Source: Artocarpus heterophyllus (lineage: Eukaryota; Streptophyta; Magnoliopsida; Rosales; Moraceae). Taken from it: a stretch of 64,000 nt of DNA. The DNA lies in the NCBI GenBank assembly GCA_025403435.1, contig CM046330.1:20482239-20546238 (forward strand), read 5' to 3'. Positions 21,294-33,296 of this stretch are shown here, one piece after another. Both the position numbers and the translations under genes were made by a program. The notes beneath the pieces were generated by a model that worked only from the letters and a program-made list of their open reading frames with translations, was not told where the DNA came from and ran no database searches. The number at the start of each line of letters is the position of its first letter. Within the stretch, counting starts at the first letter, position 1.

Positions 21294-21464
21294 TGAGAAG
21301 TATTTAGTAGGGACAATTCCCTCACTTATACAGTTAAGATCTGCTCCTGAATCAATAAGGGCTTCGATCTTGATAATATACTCTTTCCCAATAACTAGAG
21401 TAATTTTGCTATACCATTTTTGGTTTATAATTCTTTCTACGGTATTGATTGACTGATTATCCAT
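21294..21464 (-). pseudogene. Virus aspartic protease, active-site part
   Basis: Contains the retropepsin active site DSGA (21353-21342) in the context of a typical protease N-half. The open frame continues past 21294 only into copia LTR sequence; the viral gene resumes at 11583. The protease would mature the viral polyprotein. It is broken by the insertion, and the break coincides exactly with the copia target duplication. Confidence 0.88.
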
Positions 21465-21968
21465 TTTTTCTAAGAGCTCATTTAGCTCTTCTTCTTCAGA
21501 TTTTTCAGAGGGTTCTTTAAAGCTTATAAGCTCTAAAGTTTGTACCCTGGTTTTTAACCTTTTTAATTCTTCTTTGGTCTCATGGACCTCTGCTTTAAGG
21601 TCTTGTATAGTAGGCTCTTTTACTTCCTTTTCTTTATTGATTCTTTTAAGAATTTCGTTGAAGGAGTACTATTGGGTTTTCTCCTTTAACTTTTTCTGAA
21701 CCTTTGTTTGAGGTTCTCTACTTGTTTCTTCTTTAGACAAAGAAATATATTTTTGTAAAGCCTTAGCTTTTTCTTCTGGGTCTTCTATTTTATCAATAAT
21801 GTCTAAAATAAGACTTTCTTCTTTGGTTAGTACATTTATTTTTAGCCCATTTTCTCTAAGGATTGCTTCGTAGTGATCGCACTCACAATTAGAGCGATCT
21901 TGATTCTCTTCTTCTTCTTCTTCTGACGAACAATCTACTGATTCTTCCTCACTTTGACTATTTGAGTC
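21465..21968 (-). pseudogene. Virus acidic and coiled-coil linker between capsid and protease
   Basis: Minus-strand viral sequence between the CCHC region and the protease. In the capsid frame it begins with a serine/glutamate-rich acidic stretch, typical of the tail of caulimovirid capsid proteins, then a lysine/glutamate-rich helix-like part. It is separated from the capsid by a TGA at 21971-21969 and contains a further stop near 21672 (TAG). Confidence 0.7.
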
Positions 21969-22562
21969 TCATTCTATAAAATGCTTTAATAACTCTTTTT
22001 TAAGTTTGTCTTCAATTTCTAATTCATTTATTTTTGCCTTAGTCCAACATCTATTGGCATAGTGTCCTATCTTTCCGCATTTATGACAAATAGGGACTGT
22101 TGAGTCCTTTTCTTTTGGTTTAATAACCCTTTTCCTATCTTTTTGAGAACCATATGGTTTGTATTTTTTATAATTTTTCTTTTTAAAGAATTTTCTGCTA
22201 TGCATTTTTACTAATTTCTTACCCTTTTTATGAGGGTTGATCGGAGGATAACCAAATTGTTCACAAAAATCTCCCAAAGATTTTTTACCAAATGTTTTTT
22301 CTTTTTCAAGCTGTTTTTTGAGCTTGATATCATTACATAGAGATAAACCTTCAGCTACTACTTCAGCAGCTAACTCGCCATAAGTATAATGGCTATATGG
22401 AATTATCCCATTATTCTTTTGTCTTATTCTTATTCTAACCCTATCAGCAAATAAGGGTGGAAATCCTGATATGAACTTTTCTTTCCAAAAATCATTGTTA
22501 CAATCTTCTCTAGTTAGGACTTTAGAGAAAAACACATCTTTATACGATTTATATTGAGACAA
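21969..22562 (-). pseudogene. Virus capsid protein, C-terminal part with CCHC
   Basis: A 197-codon frame with a capsid core segment, a very basic stretch (RKFFKKKNYKKYKPYG), and a CCHC knuckle (CHKCGKIGHYANRC) near its end. This order is characteristic of caulimovirid capsid proteins, where the knuckle binds the pregenomic RNA. The frame stays open upstream to about 22664, where it meets the N-terminal capsid part in another frame, so one small indel has split the gene. It ends at TGA 21971-21969. Confidence 0.85.
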
Positions 22563-22651
22563 AGAAGGGCATTTTAAATTGAGTAACTGCTCCTGACTTC
22601 TATCATTTAGGATTCTGGTCGTTCCTATAAAATGCAGCAGTATGGTGTATA

Positions 22652-23767
22652 TTAAAGTTTTACTGCATCTTGTTGTAATTCTGATTCTGTTCCTCCTGTT
22701 TCTGATTTTACAACTACCTTGGAGGCTGTTAATATGGACACTTTATGTTCTTGGGATACATAATTATCCCACCATCCTTGAAGCTGACCAGTGAACCCAG
22801 TTATTATAATATTGGCTATATCTAGATCTTGATTTCCCTTAATCTTACATGATGACGCAAACATAGTCATATTTTTAATGACTCTGAGAATTTGATATTC
22901 GGATAAGCCATCTATATTCCATTCTACAATGGAGGATCCATCATATTGGACTCCATGCCAAATTTCGTCTTCATATTGAAGATCAACTAATGAAGGCCTG
23001 TGATAATAAGGTTTTATTTCTGGCTGACTGTAATTAGTCTTTTGAGATATTTTATTTATCTCATTTTGTTCTTTATTGAAAATTTCATCTACCTCTTCGA
23101 GCTCATTAGCTAGAATCTCTTCTTCCTCTATAATATTCACATTTTTCTTTTCAGTTATACTGAGCTGTGATAATCTTGAAACAAGTTCTGATAAGAACTC
23201 TGGTTGTTTTTCTAATTTGAATTTGGAAGTTTCTGGTGGTGGCTTAAAGAAGGCTGGTTCTATTTTACTAGACCTTGACCTTTCAGCTTTTGAGCTTTCT
23301 GCCTTAGCCTCCTCTCCTTTTATATCTTTTTGGGATTCAATTCTATTTAATTGTTTTCCTAGGGTCTGTAAGAACAGGTTTGAATAATTATTTTGCTCTA
23401 CAACATGATTTAGAGCTGCTACTGAGATCGGTTCAGACAGGTTTTTTGAGGTGCTTTTATATGGGACAACCAATACTTCTTTTTTAATATGTACTGTTGA
23501 CTCAGGGGGATGTATGGATACAATTTTTTCTCCTGAAGCTAATGTGTATTCATTATGAATTTTTTCAACTACATTAAGTTGATCTTCTGAAGGGAAGTTG
23601 AGCTTTTTGAGCTCATAATAATTTCGTAAGAATATGAAGAAATCTATTTCTTTTTTACTTCTATTAAGAAGTTTATTATATATTTTATGCAATTCTTTTC
23701 TTTTTTCTTCAGAATGGTTTTCAAAAAACCATTTTCTCAGATTCTTATGTTTATCTGAATTGAACAT
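22652..23767 (-). pseudogene. Virus capsid region, N-terminal part
   Basis: A 371-codon frame, directly after the movement-protein stop and in the same frame (TAG at 23770-23768, then ATG). The N-half is charged and Ser/Glu/Lys-rich with likely coiled coil. The C-half begins the capsid core (VEWNIDGLSEYQIL ... GFTGQLQGWWDNY), which aligns in kind with retroviral-type capsids of caulimovirids. It stops at 22652, where the core continues in another frame. The single TAG between movement protein and this part may be a mutation inside an original fused polyprotein. Confidence 0.82.
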
Positions 23768-24889
23768 CTATATAAGACGTCCTCGGCTAATTGAGCCTGT
23801 TTCAATCATATTTATACTCTGGTAACCCATATCTGACGGAGTGGGGCTTTCAGGAGCTTTATATAAAGGTTGGGCTATCCCTTCAGTAGTGTTTCTTATT
23901 CCGACCAAATCTTCTTCTTTTAGGTTTGGTGGCAAAACCTCCTGTAATTTCCTATTAAGGTTTTCGGAGATTATGCTTTCACTGACATCTGAAGGTCTAG
24001 GTGGGAGTGACTTTGGCCCTTCTCTGCTAAACCTTAACCTTACTGTTCCATCCTCATATTCTATTATTTGTTCAGGCTCAATATTCTGGGGGATATGTGG
24101 TTTAACTACCCTGTCTAAGGTCCATGATTCTGGGAACTGAATTTTATCCCACATGATCTTATGAGGGACTACTAGTTTTGATTTTGCCAGATTGGTTTGA
24201 AACATGGTTGTCTCTCCTCTTTTATCCCTAATTAGGGATTTTAGGTTGACATTAGGGCATACTGTGTTCATGACCTTTAAGTATATTCTGTAAATAAAGG
24301 CTAAATTATTGGTTCCCTCTTCCATATCAAACCCATGGGTTTGAATATCAACCATTAAGGATCGGGTGACATTTGAGTCTCTTAAGTGGACCGAAAAATT
24401 AGGTAGACAATCAAAATGGGATGGCCCCTGGTTGAGTGTTGACTCAACTGCTCCTATTAAGGAGTCTTTAAACCTTTTGTGCCTTTTATCTCTAACACAG
24501 ATTAAGACTGAATTATTTAAGCCTTCTCTAGTTAAAGGTTTAACAGCAACTTGAACCAATCCATAATGTATATAACCATACTTTTGAGCATAGTTGTTGA
24601 CTAATTTTTGAGACAATAATGGTATTTCCATATATTGTCCTGTTATAGGCAAGACTTCTTGCACAGTTTTTATTATGTAATCAGACTTTTGAAGAAAACT
24701 TCCTTTATTATAAACAAATGATGAGCTAACCTTAGGGATATTCCAGTTTTGCAGATGTTTTTCCATATTTTCTATAGTTATTATTTCTTTATTTTTTACA
24801 AGAAATAGGGATGAAGATGAGGATGCATCATCAGAACTTATCGACCTAGATGAGCTGGATCTAGAAAGGTTTCTCAAAATTCCTGCCAT
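23768..24889 (-). pseudogene. Virus movement protein (30K-type)
   Basis: A 373-codon frame from ATG 24889. After a serine-rich start comes a 30K-superfamily movement domain typical of caulimovirids (YGYIHYGLVQVAVKPLTREG, then DKRHKRFKDSLIGAVES and the IYRIYLKVMNT stretch), followed by a proline-rich tail. Such proteins enlarge plasmodesmata for cell-to-cell spread. The frame itself is undamaged. It is first in the viral gene order, after a 130-base leader, and is in frame with the capsid region behind one TAG codon. I treat it as part of a dead provirus. Confidence 0.87.
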
Positions 24890-25020
24890 AATGTTGATTA
24901 ATTTTGAGATCGGTCAACAACTTATATTGGGACTAAAAAACGGCCTGAATAACAAGACGGCCTGAAACCCTGTTGCGCGACTAAACCTCTTAACCACAAA
25001 TAACAGGAATGATTAAAATT
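24890..25020 (-). other. Virus leader
   Basis: 131 bases between the primer-site repeat and the movement-protein ATG. No conserved ORF or strong hairpin was recognised. Confidence 0.6.
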
Positions 25021-25119
25021 CCCAACTACTTCCCCTCCCAGTAGATCAATGGCTCTGATACCAGATTTATCTAAGATGAAATAAGATGATGATGATACCA
25101 AACTTAAAGGAGCTTAAGA
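25021..25119 (-). repeat. Virus terminal direct repeat, right copy, with primer site
   Basis: Identical as read to 8236-8334. The minus strand reads TGGTATCAGAGCCA at 25050-25063, complementary to initiator Met tRNA, the usual caulimovirid primer. In transcription sense this is the 5' end of the integrated copy. Confidence 0.92.
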
Positions 25120-25204
25120 AATTCGGGCTCTTGTGACTGGTCCAGCAGGAACTTGTATTGGGTCAACCACCTTCCATGCATTTGAGCTCCCTAAGTCTCC
25201 ATCA
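25120..25204 (-). repeat. Family B LTR end fragment
   Basis: The last 85 bp on the plus strand of a minus-oriented family B LTR, ending TCTCCATCA. It is joined directly to the virus end and followed by a second, longer copy of the same LTR end. Confidence 0.8.
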
Positions 25205-25487
25205 GTTTCCAAAATTCTTCCATTGACTTGATCTTGCAAAATTTGAGCTTATTTCAAGCTTGACTCATCCGGATTCTTCTAGAACTTGGATCAAATTGAC
25301 GCACCGTTGTGGTTGACATGGGCCTGGGTCAATGAGCTTGCACAAATTTTCTTGATTCCATATTTCGTGAATCAGCCCATTTAGTGCTTCCTTGAATTTC
25401 TTAACTCGGGCTCTTGTGACTGGTCCAGCAGGAACTTATATTGGGTCAACCACCTTCCATGCATTTGAGCTCCCTAAGTCTCCATCA
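25205..25487 (-). repeat. Second family B LTR fragment
   Basis: 283 bp matching the corresponding end of the B LTR at 28417-28699, including the pol-tail codons, and ending TCTCCATCA at 25487. It is almost identical to 25120-25204 where they overlap, making a tandem of truncated LTR ends. Confidence 0.8.
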
Positions 25488-26310
25488 GACCTGCCGAACT
25501 GAAAAAATGTGGGAGGTCCAAGACTTCGATTCTCAGCCTCCCCAAGCTCAAAATCAAATTAAAACCAGTTTTTTCAAGTCCCAGAGCATATATAATGATC
25601 ATAGATGATAAACAAACACAATAGAACACATTTAAACAAGATTTATATAGAAATTTTCAAGGAAATCCAAAAATGGAGAAAAAGGGAAAAACTTGATTTA
25701 ATCCAAATTTCATGAAATCAAGCCTAGATTTTGAATGATTTAATTCCTACCAGCTTAGATAAGGAGCTTCCTAAGCTCAAGAAACTCCAATTACAACATT
25801 TTAAAGAAATTATAAAATTTAGAACAAATATTTGAAATTTGAAATTTAAAAAACAAGGAAATTAACCTCAAATCGAAGCTTCAAAATGGTTTGTGGGAGT
25901 CCTAATCATGTTCCTCACCTCCCAATCTAGCTGAGAATCATGCTCGAATTCAAAAATTTGAAATCAAAATAAAGAGAGGAAGCGAAAGAGAGAGGACAGC
26001 GTGGGAGAGAGGGAGAGGAGGGAGAGAGAGGACGTGAGGGAGAGTGAGAGTGAGAGGGAAATAAATAGTAGGGGATGAGCGGTTTTGCAGAGCACAACCG
26101 TGTTTCCAGCACACAGTTTGTAGTTGAGACGTACCGGGCATTTGACAAATTATTTTGTTTAAAAATTCTAGATAACATATAAGAATAATTAAAAATGGGA
26201 TAAATTTAAAATATCATAAAATACTTAAATTAAGTTCAAATTTACATTAAGGCATACTAATCCACCATCTAAATACCAATCATGCCTAATTAGATTTTCT
26301 GGGTGTTACA
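25488..26310 (-). repeat. Putative Tekay-type LTR (family E), partial
   Basis: The minus strand begins TGTAACACCCAGAAAATC (26310-26293), a start typical of Tekay/Del chromovirus LTRs, and has a TATA-like CTATTTATTT near 26062-26071 followed by a CT-rich transcribed region. The left end is joined to the B LTR fragment, so it is probably truncated. On the right it breaks the gag of element C. Short ORFs here are pyrimidine-run artefacts. Confidence 0.6.
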
Positions 26311-27920
26311 AACTATCTCATTATGCTCCTCAACTGGTGAGTACTGATGCTCTTAAAATAGAACAATTCATGGAGGGTCTGAAGCCAGAAATATTTAGAG
26401 ATGCAACAGTGGTTGGAATAGAAGGTCTAACTTACTCTAAAATAGCATAAAGCGCTCTAGATGCGGAATGTACAGAGAATAAAATTCAAGATAGGGACAA
26501 AGAAGCAAGGGAAAAGGAAATAAAGGAAAAAGAAGAAAGTAAGAAGAATTTCAAGCCTAACTTTTAGTACGAAAAAGGAAAGCAATAGTGGAATAAGGAA
26601 ATAAGAGACCAGGTCCATAGAATCAAAGTCAAGCCCAAATTTCTGATCAATCAAAACATCCCAAGATTGAAATGACAACACCGAATGCAGGTAGACCAAA
26701 ACCTAAATGTACTAGATGTGGAAGATTTCATTTTGAAGCCTACGTGAAAGGACCTATAGCATGTTATAACTGTGGGAAAATAGGGCATTTTGCCAAATAC
26801 TGCAAAGTAAATGTTCAAGATCAGAAGAAAGTTCCAGCTCGAGTTTTTGTTTTTACTCAAGAGGATACAGAGACCAATCCTTTAGTTGTCTCAGTGAGAT
26901 TTTTATCTCTAACATACCTACTCATACTTTGGTAGATTCAGGAGCAACACATTCATTTGCATCTAGTGAGTATGTGACAAAATTAGGTAAACGACCAGAT
27001 AGGCTTCTTGTTAAGTATAGTGTTAGTATTCCATCTGGAGAGACTCTTCAATCAAATCAAGTCCTCAGAGGCGGCTGCATGATAATAATTAATGGAAGAA
27101 AATTACTTGCGGATTTGATTATCCTTAACATGTCAGATTATGAGGTGATTTTGGGAATGGATTGGTTGTCAAAATACCATGCCACTATAGATTGCAGAAT
27201 GAAAATGGTGATGTTCTGACCACCAGAACAAGAAGAGTTTTCTTTCATCGGAGCTACAAGTAAGTTAAGAACCCCAATGATTTTTGCCTTGAAAGCCCAT
27301 AGATTGCTAGATAACAATTGTATTGGTTATTTGGCTAGTGTGGTAGATACACAAGTTGAACAAAAGCTCGGGCCTGAAGATGTACCAGTGGTGCAAGAAT
27401 TTTTAGAGGTATTTCTAGAAGACTTACCAAGATTGCCGCCAGATGGGAAAATTGAGTTTGCCATTGACTCGGTTCCAGGCACAGCTAGTATCTCCAAAAC
27501 ACCTTATAGAATGGCTCCAATGGAATTAAAGGAATTAAAAGTTCATTTGCAAGAATTATTGGATAAGGGTTTTATTCGTCCTATTTTCTCTCCTTGGAGA
27601 GCTCCAGTGTTGTTTGTTAAGAAGAAAGATGGCACGATTAGGCTATGTATTGATTATAAAGAATTGAATAAGGTGACCATCAAGAATAAGTACCCACTCT
27701 TGAGGATTGAAAATTTGTTTGATCAACTTCAACGTGTGGGAGTATTTCCTAAGATTGATCTTAGATCAGGATACCATCAGCTAAAGCTTAAAGAGTAGGA
27801 TATCTCCAAGATTGCATTCTGAATGAGATATTGACATTTTGAGTTCATGGTAATGCCTTTTGCGTTGACTAATGCTCCAGCTGCATTTATGGATCTAATG
27901 AATAGGATATTTAAGGATTA
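26311..27920 (+). pseudogene. Element C gag, protease and RT N-part
   Basis: Degraded plus-strand codons. They comprise a gag segment (YAPQLV ... FMEGLKPEIFRDATV), a CCHC knuckle (CYNCGKIGHFAKYC, near 26761), the protease (TLVDSGATHSFAS ... VILGMDWLSKYHATIDC, 26926-27200) and RT up to the motif before the catalytic box ([32 protein letters not shown]). Stops occur in gag near 26448 and 26566, at 27219 and near 27798. The RT is cut at 27920 by B-1 and resumes at 34720. Confidence 0.88.
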
Positions 27921-28699
27921 TGATAAGAACCTCGCCAATATACTGACGAAACCCGTTATCAATAAGAAGGAACCAAGACCGTTTCTACTCAGATTTGGAT
28001 GGAAGTCACCGCGACCCGTTGCTTATATCGAAGCAAGAACCTTGGTATATCGAAGACGCCACAATCAAGGATGGAAGCTTGATTGATAAGTCAGGTTTGA
28101 ACGCCTGGATTGATCAGATGAGTTCGTGTAGTTCGTCAAAGAACCAAAGAAAGAATTTTCTCTCTCAGAAAAATAAACATTCATTGATTCTCCATTAACC
28201 TTGGGAATGCCTATTTATAGGCTAAAATTACAAAGTGTTGCCCAAAAAAGAAAAGTTGACAAATTCAAACATAATTACTAAGCCTAAAATAAAAACCAAA
28301 AGAAAGGAAAGTCTTAATGGCTGATTTTCAGCTATTTACACGCCCAACAAAAAAAGAAAAGTGCAATTAATCCTCGTCAACAATTTGCATAAATGATCAG
28401 CAAAATAGGAAAGTTTCTGAAAGTCTTCCATTGACTTGATCTTGCAAAATTTGAGCTGATTTCAATCAGGCTTGACTCATCCAGATTCTTCTAGAACTTG
28501 GATCAAATTGACGCACCGTTGTGGTTGACGTGGGCCTGGGTCAATGGGCTTGCACAAATTTTCTTGATTCCAGATTTCGTGAATCAGCCCATTTAGTGCT
28601 TCCTTGAATTTCTTAGCTCGGGCTCTCGTGACTGGTCCAACAGGAATTTGTATTGGGTCAACCACCTTCCATGCATTTGAGCTCCCTAAGTCTCCATCA
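27921..28699 (-). repeat. B-1 3' LTR
   Basis: 779 bp; in element sense TGATGGAGAC to TTCTTATCA. The gag-pol frame runs about 220 bases into it and stops at 28477. TATA box TATAAATA is near 28210-28217 on the minus strand. Confidence 0.95.
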
Positions 28700-31600
28700 T
28701 TCCCCTCCTCTTGAAAAGGATTTGTCCTCAAATCAGACTCTGCATCAAAAGGACTCAAATCAGAAACATTGAAGGTAGCACTTACAATATACTCACCTTG
28801 CAAATCCAACTTGTAAGCATTGTCATTAATTCTTTCAAGGAGTTGAAATGGACCATCTCCCTGTGGTAACAACTTTGACTTTCTTTGTTCTGGAAAACGC
28901 TCCTTTCTAAAGTGCAACCACACCCAGTCTCTAGGTTCAAAAATCAGCTTGTGTCGCCCCTTGTTGGCTTGCTTTGCATATTGTTCCGTTCTTCGCTCTA
29001 TGTTGAGTCTTGCTTTCTCATGAATCTGTTTAACAAAGTCAGCCTTCCTTTTGCCATCTAAATTAACACGCTCAGAAACAGGTAGTGGTGATAAATCCAG
29101 TGGTGATAAAGGATTAAGACCATAAACAATTTCAAAAGGTGAATGCTTAGTAGCAGAATGGACAGAGCGGTTATATGCAAACTCAACATGCGGTAAACAG
29201 TCTTCCCATGATTTAATGTTCTTACTGATGATTGCTCTTAATAAGGTTGACAAAGTCCTATTTACTACCTCAGTTTGACCATCAGTTTGTGGGTGGCAAG
29301 TAGTAGAAAATAACAGCTTAGTACCTAACACTTACTCCACAAAGTCTTCCAAAAGTAGCTCAAGAACTTAGCATCTCTATCTAAAACAATTGTCCTAGGC
29401 ATGCCATGTATTCTCACAATCTCCCTAAAGAACAATTCAGCAACATGCGATGCATCATCAGTTTTATGATAGGGAATAAAATGTGCCATCTTAGAAAACC
29501 GATCTACAACCACAAACACACTATCCTTCCCACGTTTGGTCCTAGGTAAACCTAACACAAAGTCCATTGAAATATCAGTCCAAGGCTCACTAGGAATTGG
29601 CAAAGGCGTGTATAAACCATGGGGTTGTGCTCTCGATTTAGCTTGCCTACACGTGACACATCTACTACATATCCTTTCAACATCCCTTTTCATGTGTGGC
29701 CAAAAAAAGTGTTCCTGTAAAACAGCTAAAGTTTTAGCAATTCCAAAATGCCCCATCAATCCACCACCATGGGATTCCCTCGCTAACAAATCTCTCAAAG
29801 AACAATTAGGCACACAAAGCTTATTCTCCCGAAACAAAAATCCATTATGCCTATAAAATTTACCCATTGCGTTTTTCTCACAAGCTCGATACTCCTCACT
29901 AAAATCTTGGTCTAAAGGGTATAAATCCTTAATATGCTCAAAACCAAGCAGTTTAGCGTCAAGGATAGAAAGTAATGCGTACCTGCGAGAAAGTGCATCC
30001 GTAACAACATTCTCCTTACCTTGCTTGTATCGAATGACATAAGGAAATGTCTCGATGAATTCCACCCAGCGGGCATGCCACTTGTTCAACTTTTGTTGTC
30101 CCTTCAGATGTTTCAATGACTCGTGATCAATGTGAATCACGAATTCCTTGGGCCATAGGTAGTGTTGCCAAGTCTTTAATGCTCGAACCAATGCGTACAA
30201 CTCCTTGTCATAAGTAGGGTAATTTAGTGTTGACCCACTCAATTTTTCACTGAAATACGCGACTGGTCATCCTCCTTGCATCAGCACGGCACCTATACCT
30301 ACACCAGAAGCATCACATTCAATTCCAAATGTTTTAGAAAAATCAGGTAAAGCAAGTAAAGGAGCATGAGTAAGCTTATGCTTAATAAGCCGAAACGCCT
30401 TCTCTTGTTCTTCTCCCCGCTTGAACCCAACATTCTTCTTGATTACTTCTGTGAGTGGGGAAGCCAAAGTACTGAAATCCCTTACAAACCGCCGGTAAAA
30501 GCTGGCAAGTCCAAGAAAACTCCGTACTTCTCCAATGCTTGTGGGACTTGGCCATTCTTGGATAGCCCTAATCTTTTCTTCGTCGACCTGTATACCTTAA
30601 GCACTAACAACAAAACCAAGAAAAACAAGCTTATCCGTGCAAAAGGTACACTTCTTAAGATTAGCATACAACTTTTCCTTCCGTAACACATCTAAAACAA
30701 GTTTCAAATGTTCAATATGATCATCCAAATTGCTGCTATAGATTAGGATATCATCAAAATAAACAACGACAAATTTCCCAATGAAAGCTCGCAAAACATG
30801 GTTCATTAAACGCATAAATGTGCTAGGCGCATTGGTTAAACCGAAAGGCATTACCAACCACTCATACAAACCTTGTTTTGTTTTGAAAGCCGTCTTCCAC
30901 TCGTCTCCCTCTTTCATGCGAATTTGATGATATCCACTCTTCAGATCAATTTTAGAAAATACACAAGCACCATGCAATTCATCTAACATGTCATCCAAGC
31001 GAGGAATGGGATGTCGATACTTTACCGTGATGTTGTTGATGGCTCGACAATCAACGCACATCCTCCAAGTCCCATCTTTCTTAGGCACAAGTGAAACTGG
31101 TACGGCGCACGGGTTCATGCTTTCTCTCACGTGTCCCTTCTCCATCAACTCACTTACCTGCCGTTGGAGTTCCTTTGTCTCCTCGGGATTACTTCTATAG
31201 GCCGGTCGGTTTGGAATTGTAGCTCCAGGTATGAAGTCGATTTGATGTTCAATCCCGCGGATTGGAGGTAAACCTTGCGGTGTTTCCTCGGGAAAGATTT
31301 CCTCATACTCCTTCAAAAGAGAAACAACAGAACTTTGCAAAGTGGAATCAAGATCGTTTGTGTTTAATAACGCTTCCTTGTACATGAGTAAAATCATCGG
31401 CTGATTAGAAAACAAAGCTCTTCTCACATCACTCTCTCTTGCATAAAAGTTCGTTTTTCACTCTAATTTTACCTCATTGGCCAAATCTTCTTTTGTACTG
31501 GCTCTCTCAATGTTCTCTCCTTTTTTCTCCTTTTTCTCGGCCCCACTATCTTTTTTCCCTCTCTGGCCGAACTCTCTCTCTGCACTCCAACACTCATTAT

Positions 31601-33296
31601 TTTCACTCCCTTTCTCTCCCCTTTTCTCATTCTCTCCTTTTTGTTCACTCTCCTTTTGTAACCAAACTTGATCTTCATGAACCTGTTTTGGTGTCATTGG
31701 TACAAGAGTGAATGGTCTCTAGTTGTGCACAAGAGAATATTTATTGGTGTAGCCATCATGTTTGACTCGACGATCAAATTGCCATGGTCGACCTAGTAAC
31801 AAGTGCCCGGCTTCCATTGGAACTACATCGCACAAATCTTCATCTTCGTATCTACCAATGCGAAATGAAATTAATGCCTGTTTTGTTACCTTCACTTCAC
31901 CACTATTATTTAACCATTGCAACTTGTAAGGTCGAGGATGTTTGGTCGTTGGCAGCCCTAATTTGTCAACCATAGCACTGCTAGCAACGTTCGTACAACT
32001 CCCTCCATCTATTATCACACTACATACCTTGTTCTGCACGTGGCACCTAGTATGAAAAACGTTCTCACGTTGCTCTTCTTCTTCCTCTTTGGCTTGCACA
32101 CTAAGGGCTCGTCGAGTGACCAACAATTCACCTTGGATAGCACACTCCTCCTCATCCACATCCTCCAATGGTGGCATGGAGTCCTCGTCCGATTCGTCAT
32201 CCGTAACAACCTCTCCGTCGCCCCGTAACACCATCACACTTTTGTTCGGACATTGGCTTGAGATGTGACCCCTTCCTTGGCATGTGAAACATTTAATATC
32301 ACGGTTTCGAGAAGTGGATGAATCATATTTACCTTGGTTTGAAGGGCTAGCCGTGGCTGGTTTTGGCTCAAACTTTGGCCTAGCAACTGATTTCTCTTCT
32401 CTCTTCCCATAATTTGGCTTCCATGAAGAAGGTGCCGAACTAACATTCGCACGTGAGCTACCCCTCCTCTTGAGCTGCTGCTCTACTGTGATGGCCATGT
32501 GCAACATGTCTTCTAACTCTACATAGTGTTGCATCTCCACCCTATCTTGAATATCCGGATTTAGCCCTTGCAAAAATCTTGCCATGGTTGCTTCTCGATC
32601 TTCTTCAACATTGGCTCGTATCATGGCTATTTCCATTTCTTGATAATATTCCTCCACACTCTTGTTTCCTTGTCTAAGTCCTTGCAACTTTTTGTACAAT
32701 TCCCGATAGTAATGGCTGGGTACAAATCGCTTTCTCATCACCGTTTTCATCTCCTCCCATGTCTCAATCGGGTGTTCTCGGTTCCGTTGCCTATTCATTA
32801 CCAACTGATCCCACCATACAACCGCATAATCAGAGAACTCAATTGCAGCAAGCTTAACTTTCTTTAACTCTGAATAGTTTTGGCAATCAAACACTAGCTC
32901 CACTTTCTTCTCCCACTCTAGGTAAGCTCCGGGGTCATTTTTCCCTTGGAATGGCGGAATCTTCATTTTAATACCTCCCATATTATTGTCTTCCCGGTTC
33001 CTAGCTTCTCTATTCCCATTTCCACGCCTAAATCTGCCCCTATTTATCGGTGGTTCCTCCAACTCTTCTAATTCATCTTCCTCCGAAAGATCACATCCAC
33101 CCCTCCGCCTATTTTGCATGTTTTGTGGCTGCCTATTGCATGTTATGGCATCAACCTCATCTAATCTCTCATGAATGGGCTCTAGCGCTTGCGTCAACAG
33201 CCGTTCCATTTGCCTCATTAATGCTTGCAACTGAAGATTGGGAACGTTTTGTTGTGGAAGATCATCTTTGGCTTCTCTTTCTTGATTCGGATTCAT
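28477..33296 (-). pseudogene. B-1 gag-pol, broken
   Basis: Family B polyprotein starting with MNPNQEREA at 33296. Recognisable parts are Gag ([40 protein letters not shown]), CCHC ([14 protein letters not shown]), protease ([12 protein letters not shown]), RT with YFDD, RNase H ([15 protein letters not shown]), integrase with HHCC and DDE cores, and a C-terminal [11 protein letters not shown] tail inside the LTR. Damage: TAG at 31719-31717, TGA near 31458, TAA near 30597, TGA near 30267, and a 2-base insertion near 29330 that shifts the integrase. Three of the four stops look like C-to-T changes in Gln or Arg codons. Family traits resemble CRM-type chromoviruses. Confidence 0.93.

Larger units (their letters stand above)
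8236..25119 (-). mobile_element. Endogenous pararetrovirus (Caulimoviridae), split by a copia element
   Basis: Degraded integrated plant pararetrovirus on the minus strand. The order in transcription sense is leader and primer site (right end), movement protein, capsid region with CCHC, acidic linker, protease, RT-RNase H, then a downstream ORF and an intergenic promoter-like region. A 99-bp direct repeat (8236-8334 and 25021-25119) marks the ends. The repeat-to-repeat distance is 16785; subtracting the copia element and its 5-bp duplication (9705) leaves about 7.08 kb, normal for a caulimovirid genome. Several stops and frameshifts mean it is a fossil. The ORF plan (large polyprotein plus one downstream ORF) suggests a florendovirus-like agent, but the genus is not certain. 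Confidence 0.9.

Noticed and set aside
8236..25119. Possibility that the pararetrovirus is intact and could be released
   Set aside because: Stops or shifts in the capsid, linker and protease-RT junction and a 9.7-kb copia insertion make it a fossil.
25927..26178. Ser/Pro/Leu-rich ORFs suggesting a secreted protein
   Set aside because: They arise from the CT-rich transcribed part of an LTR.
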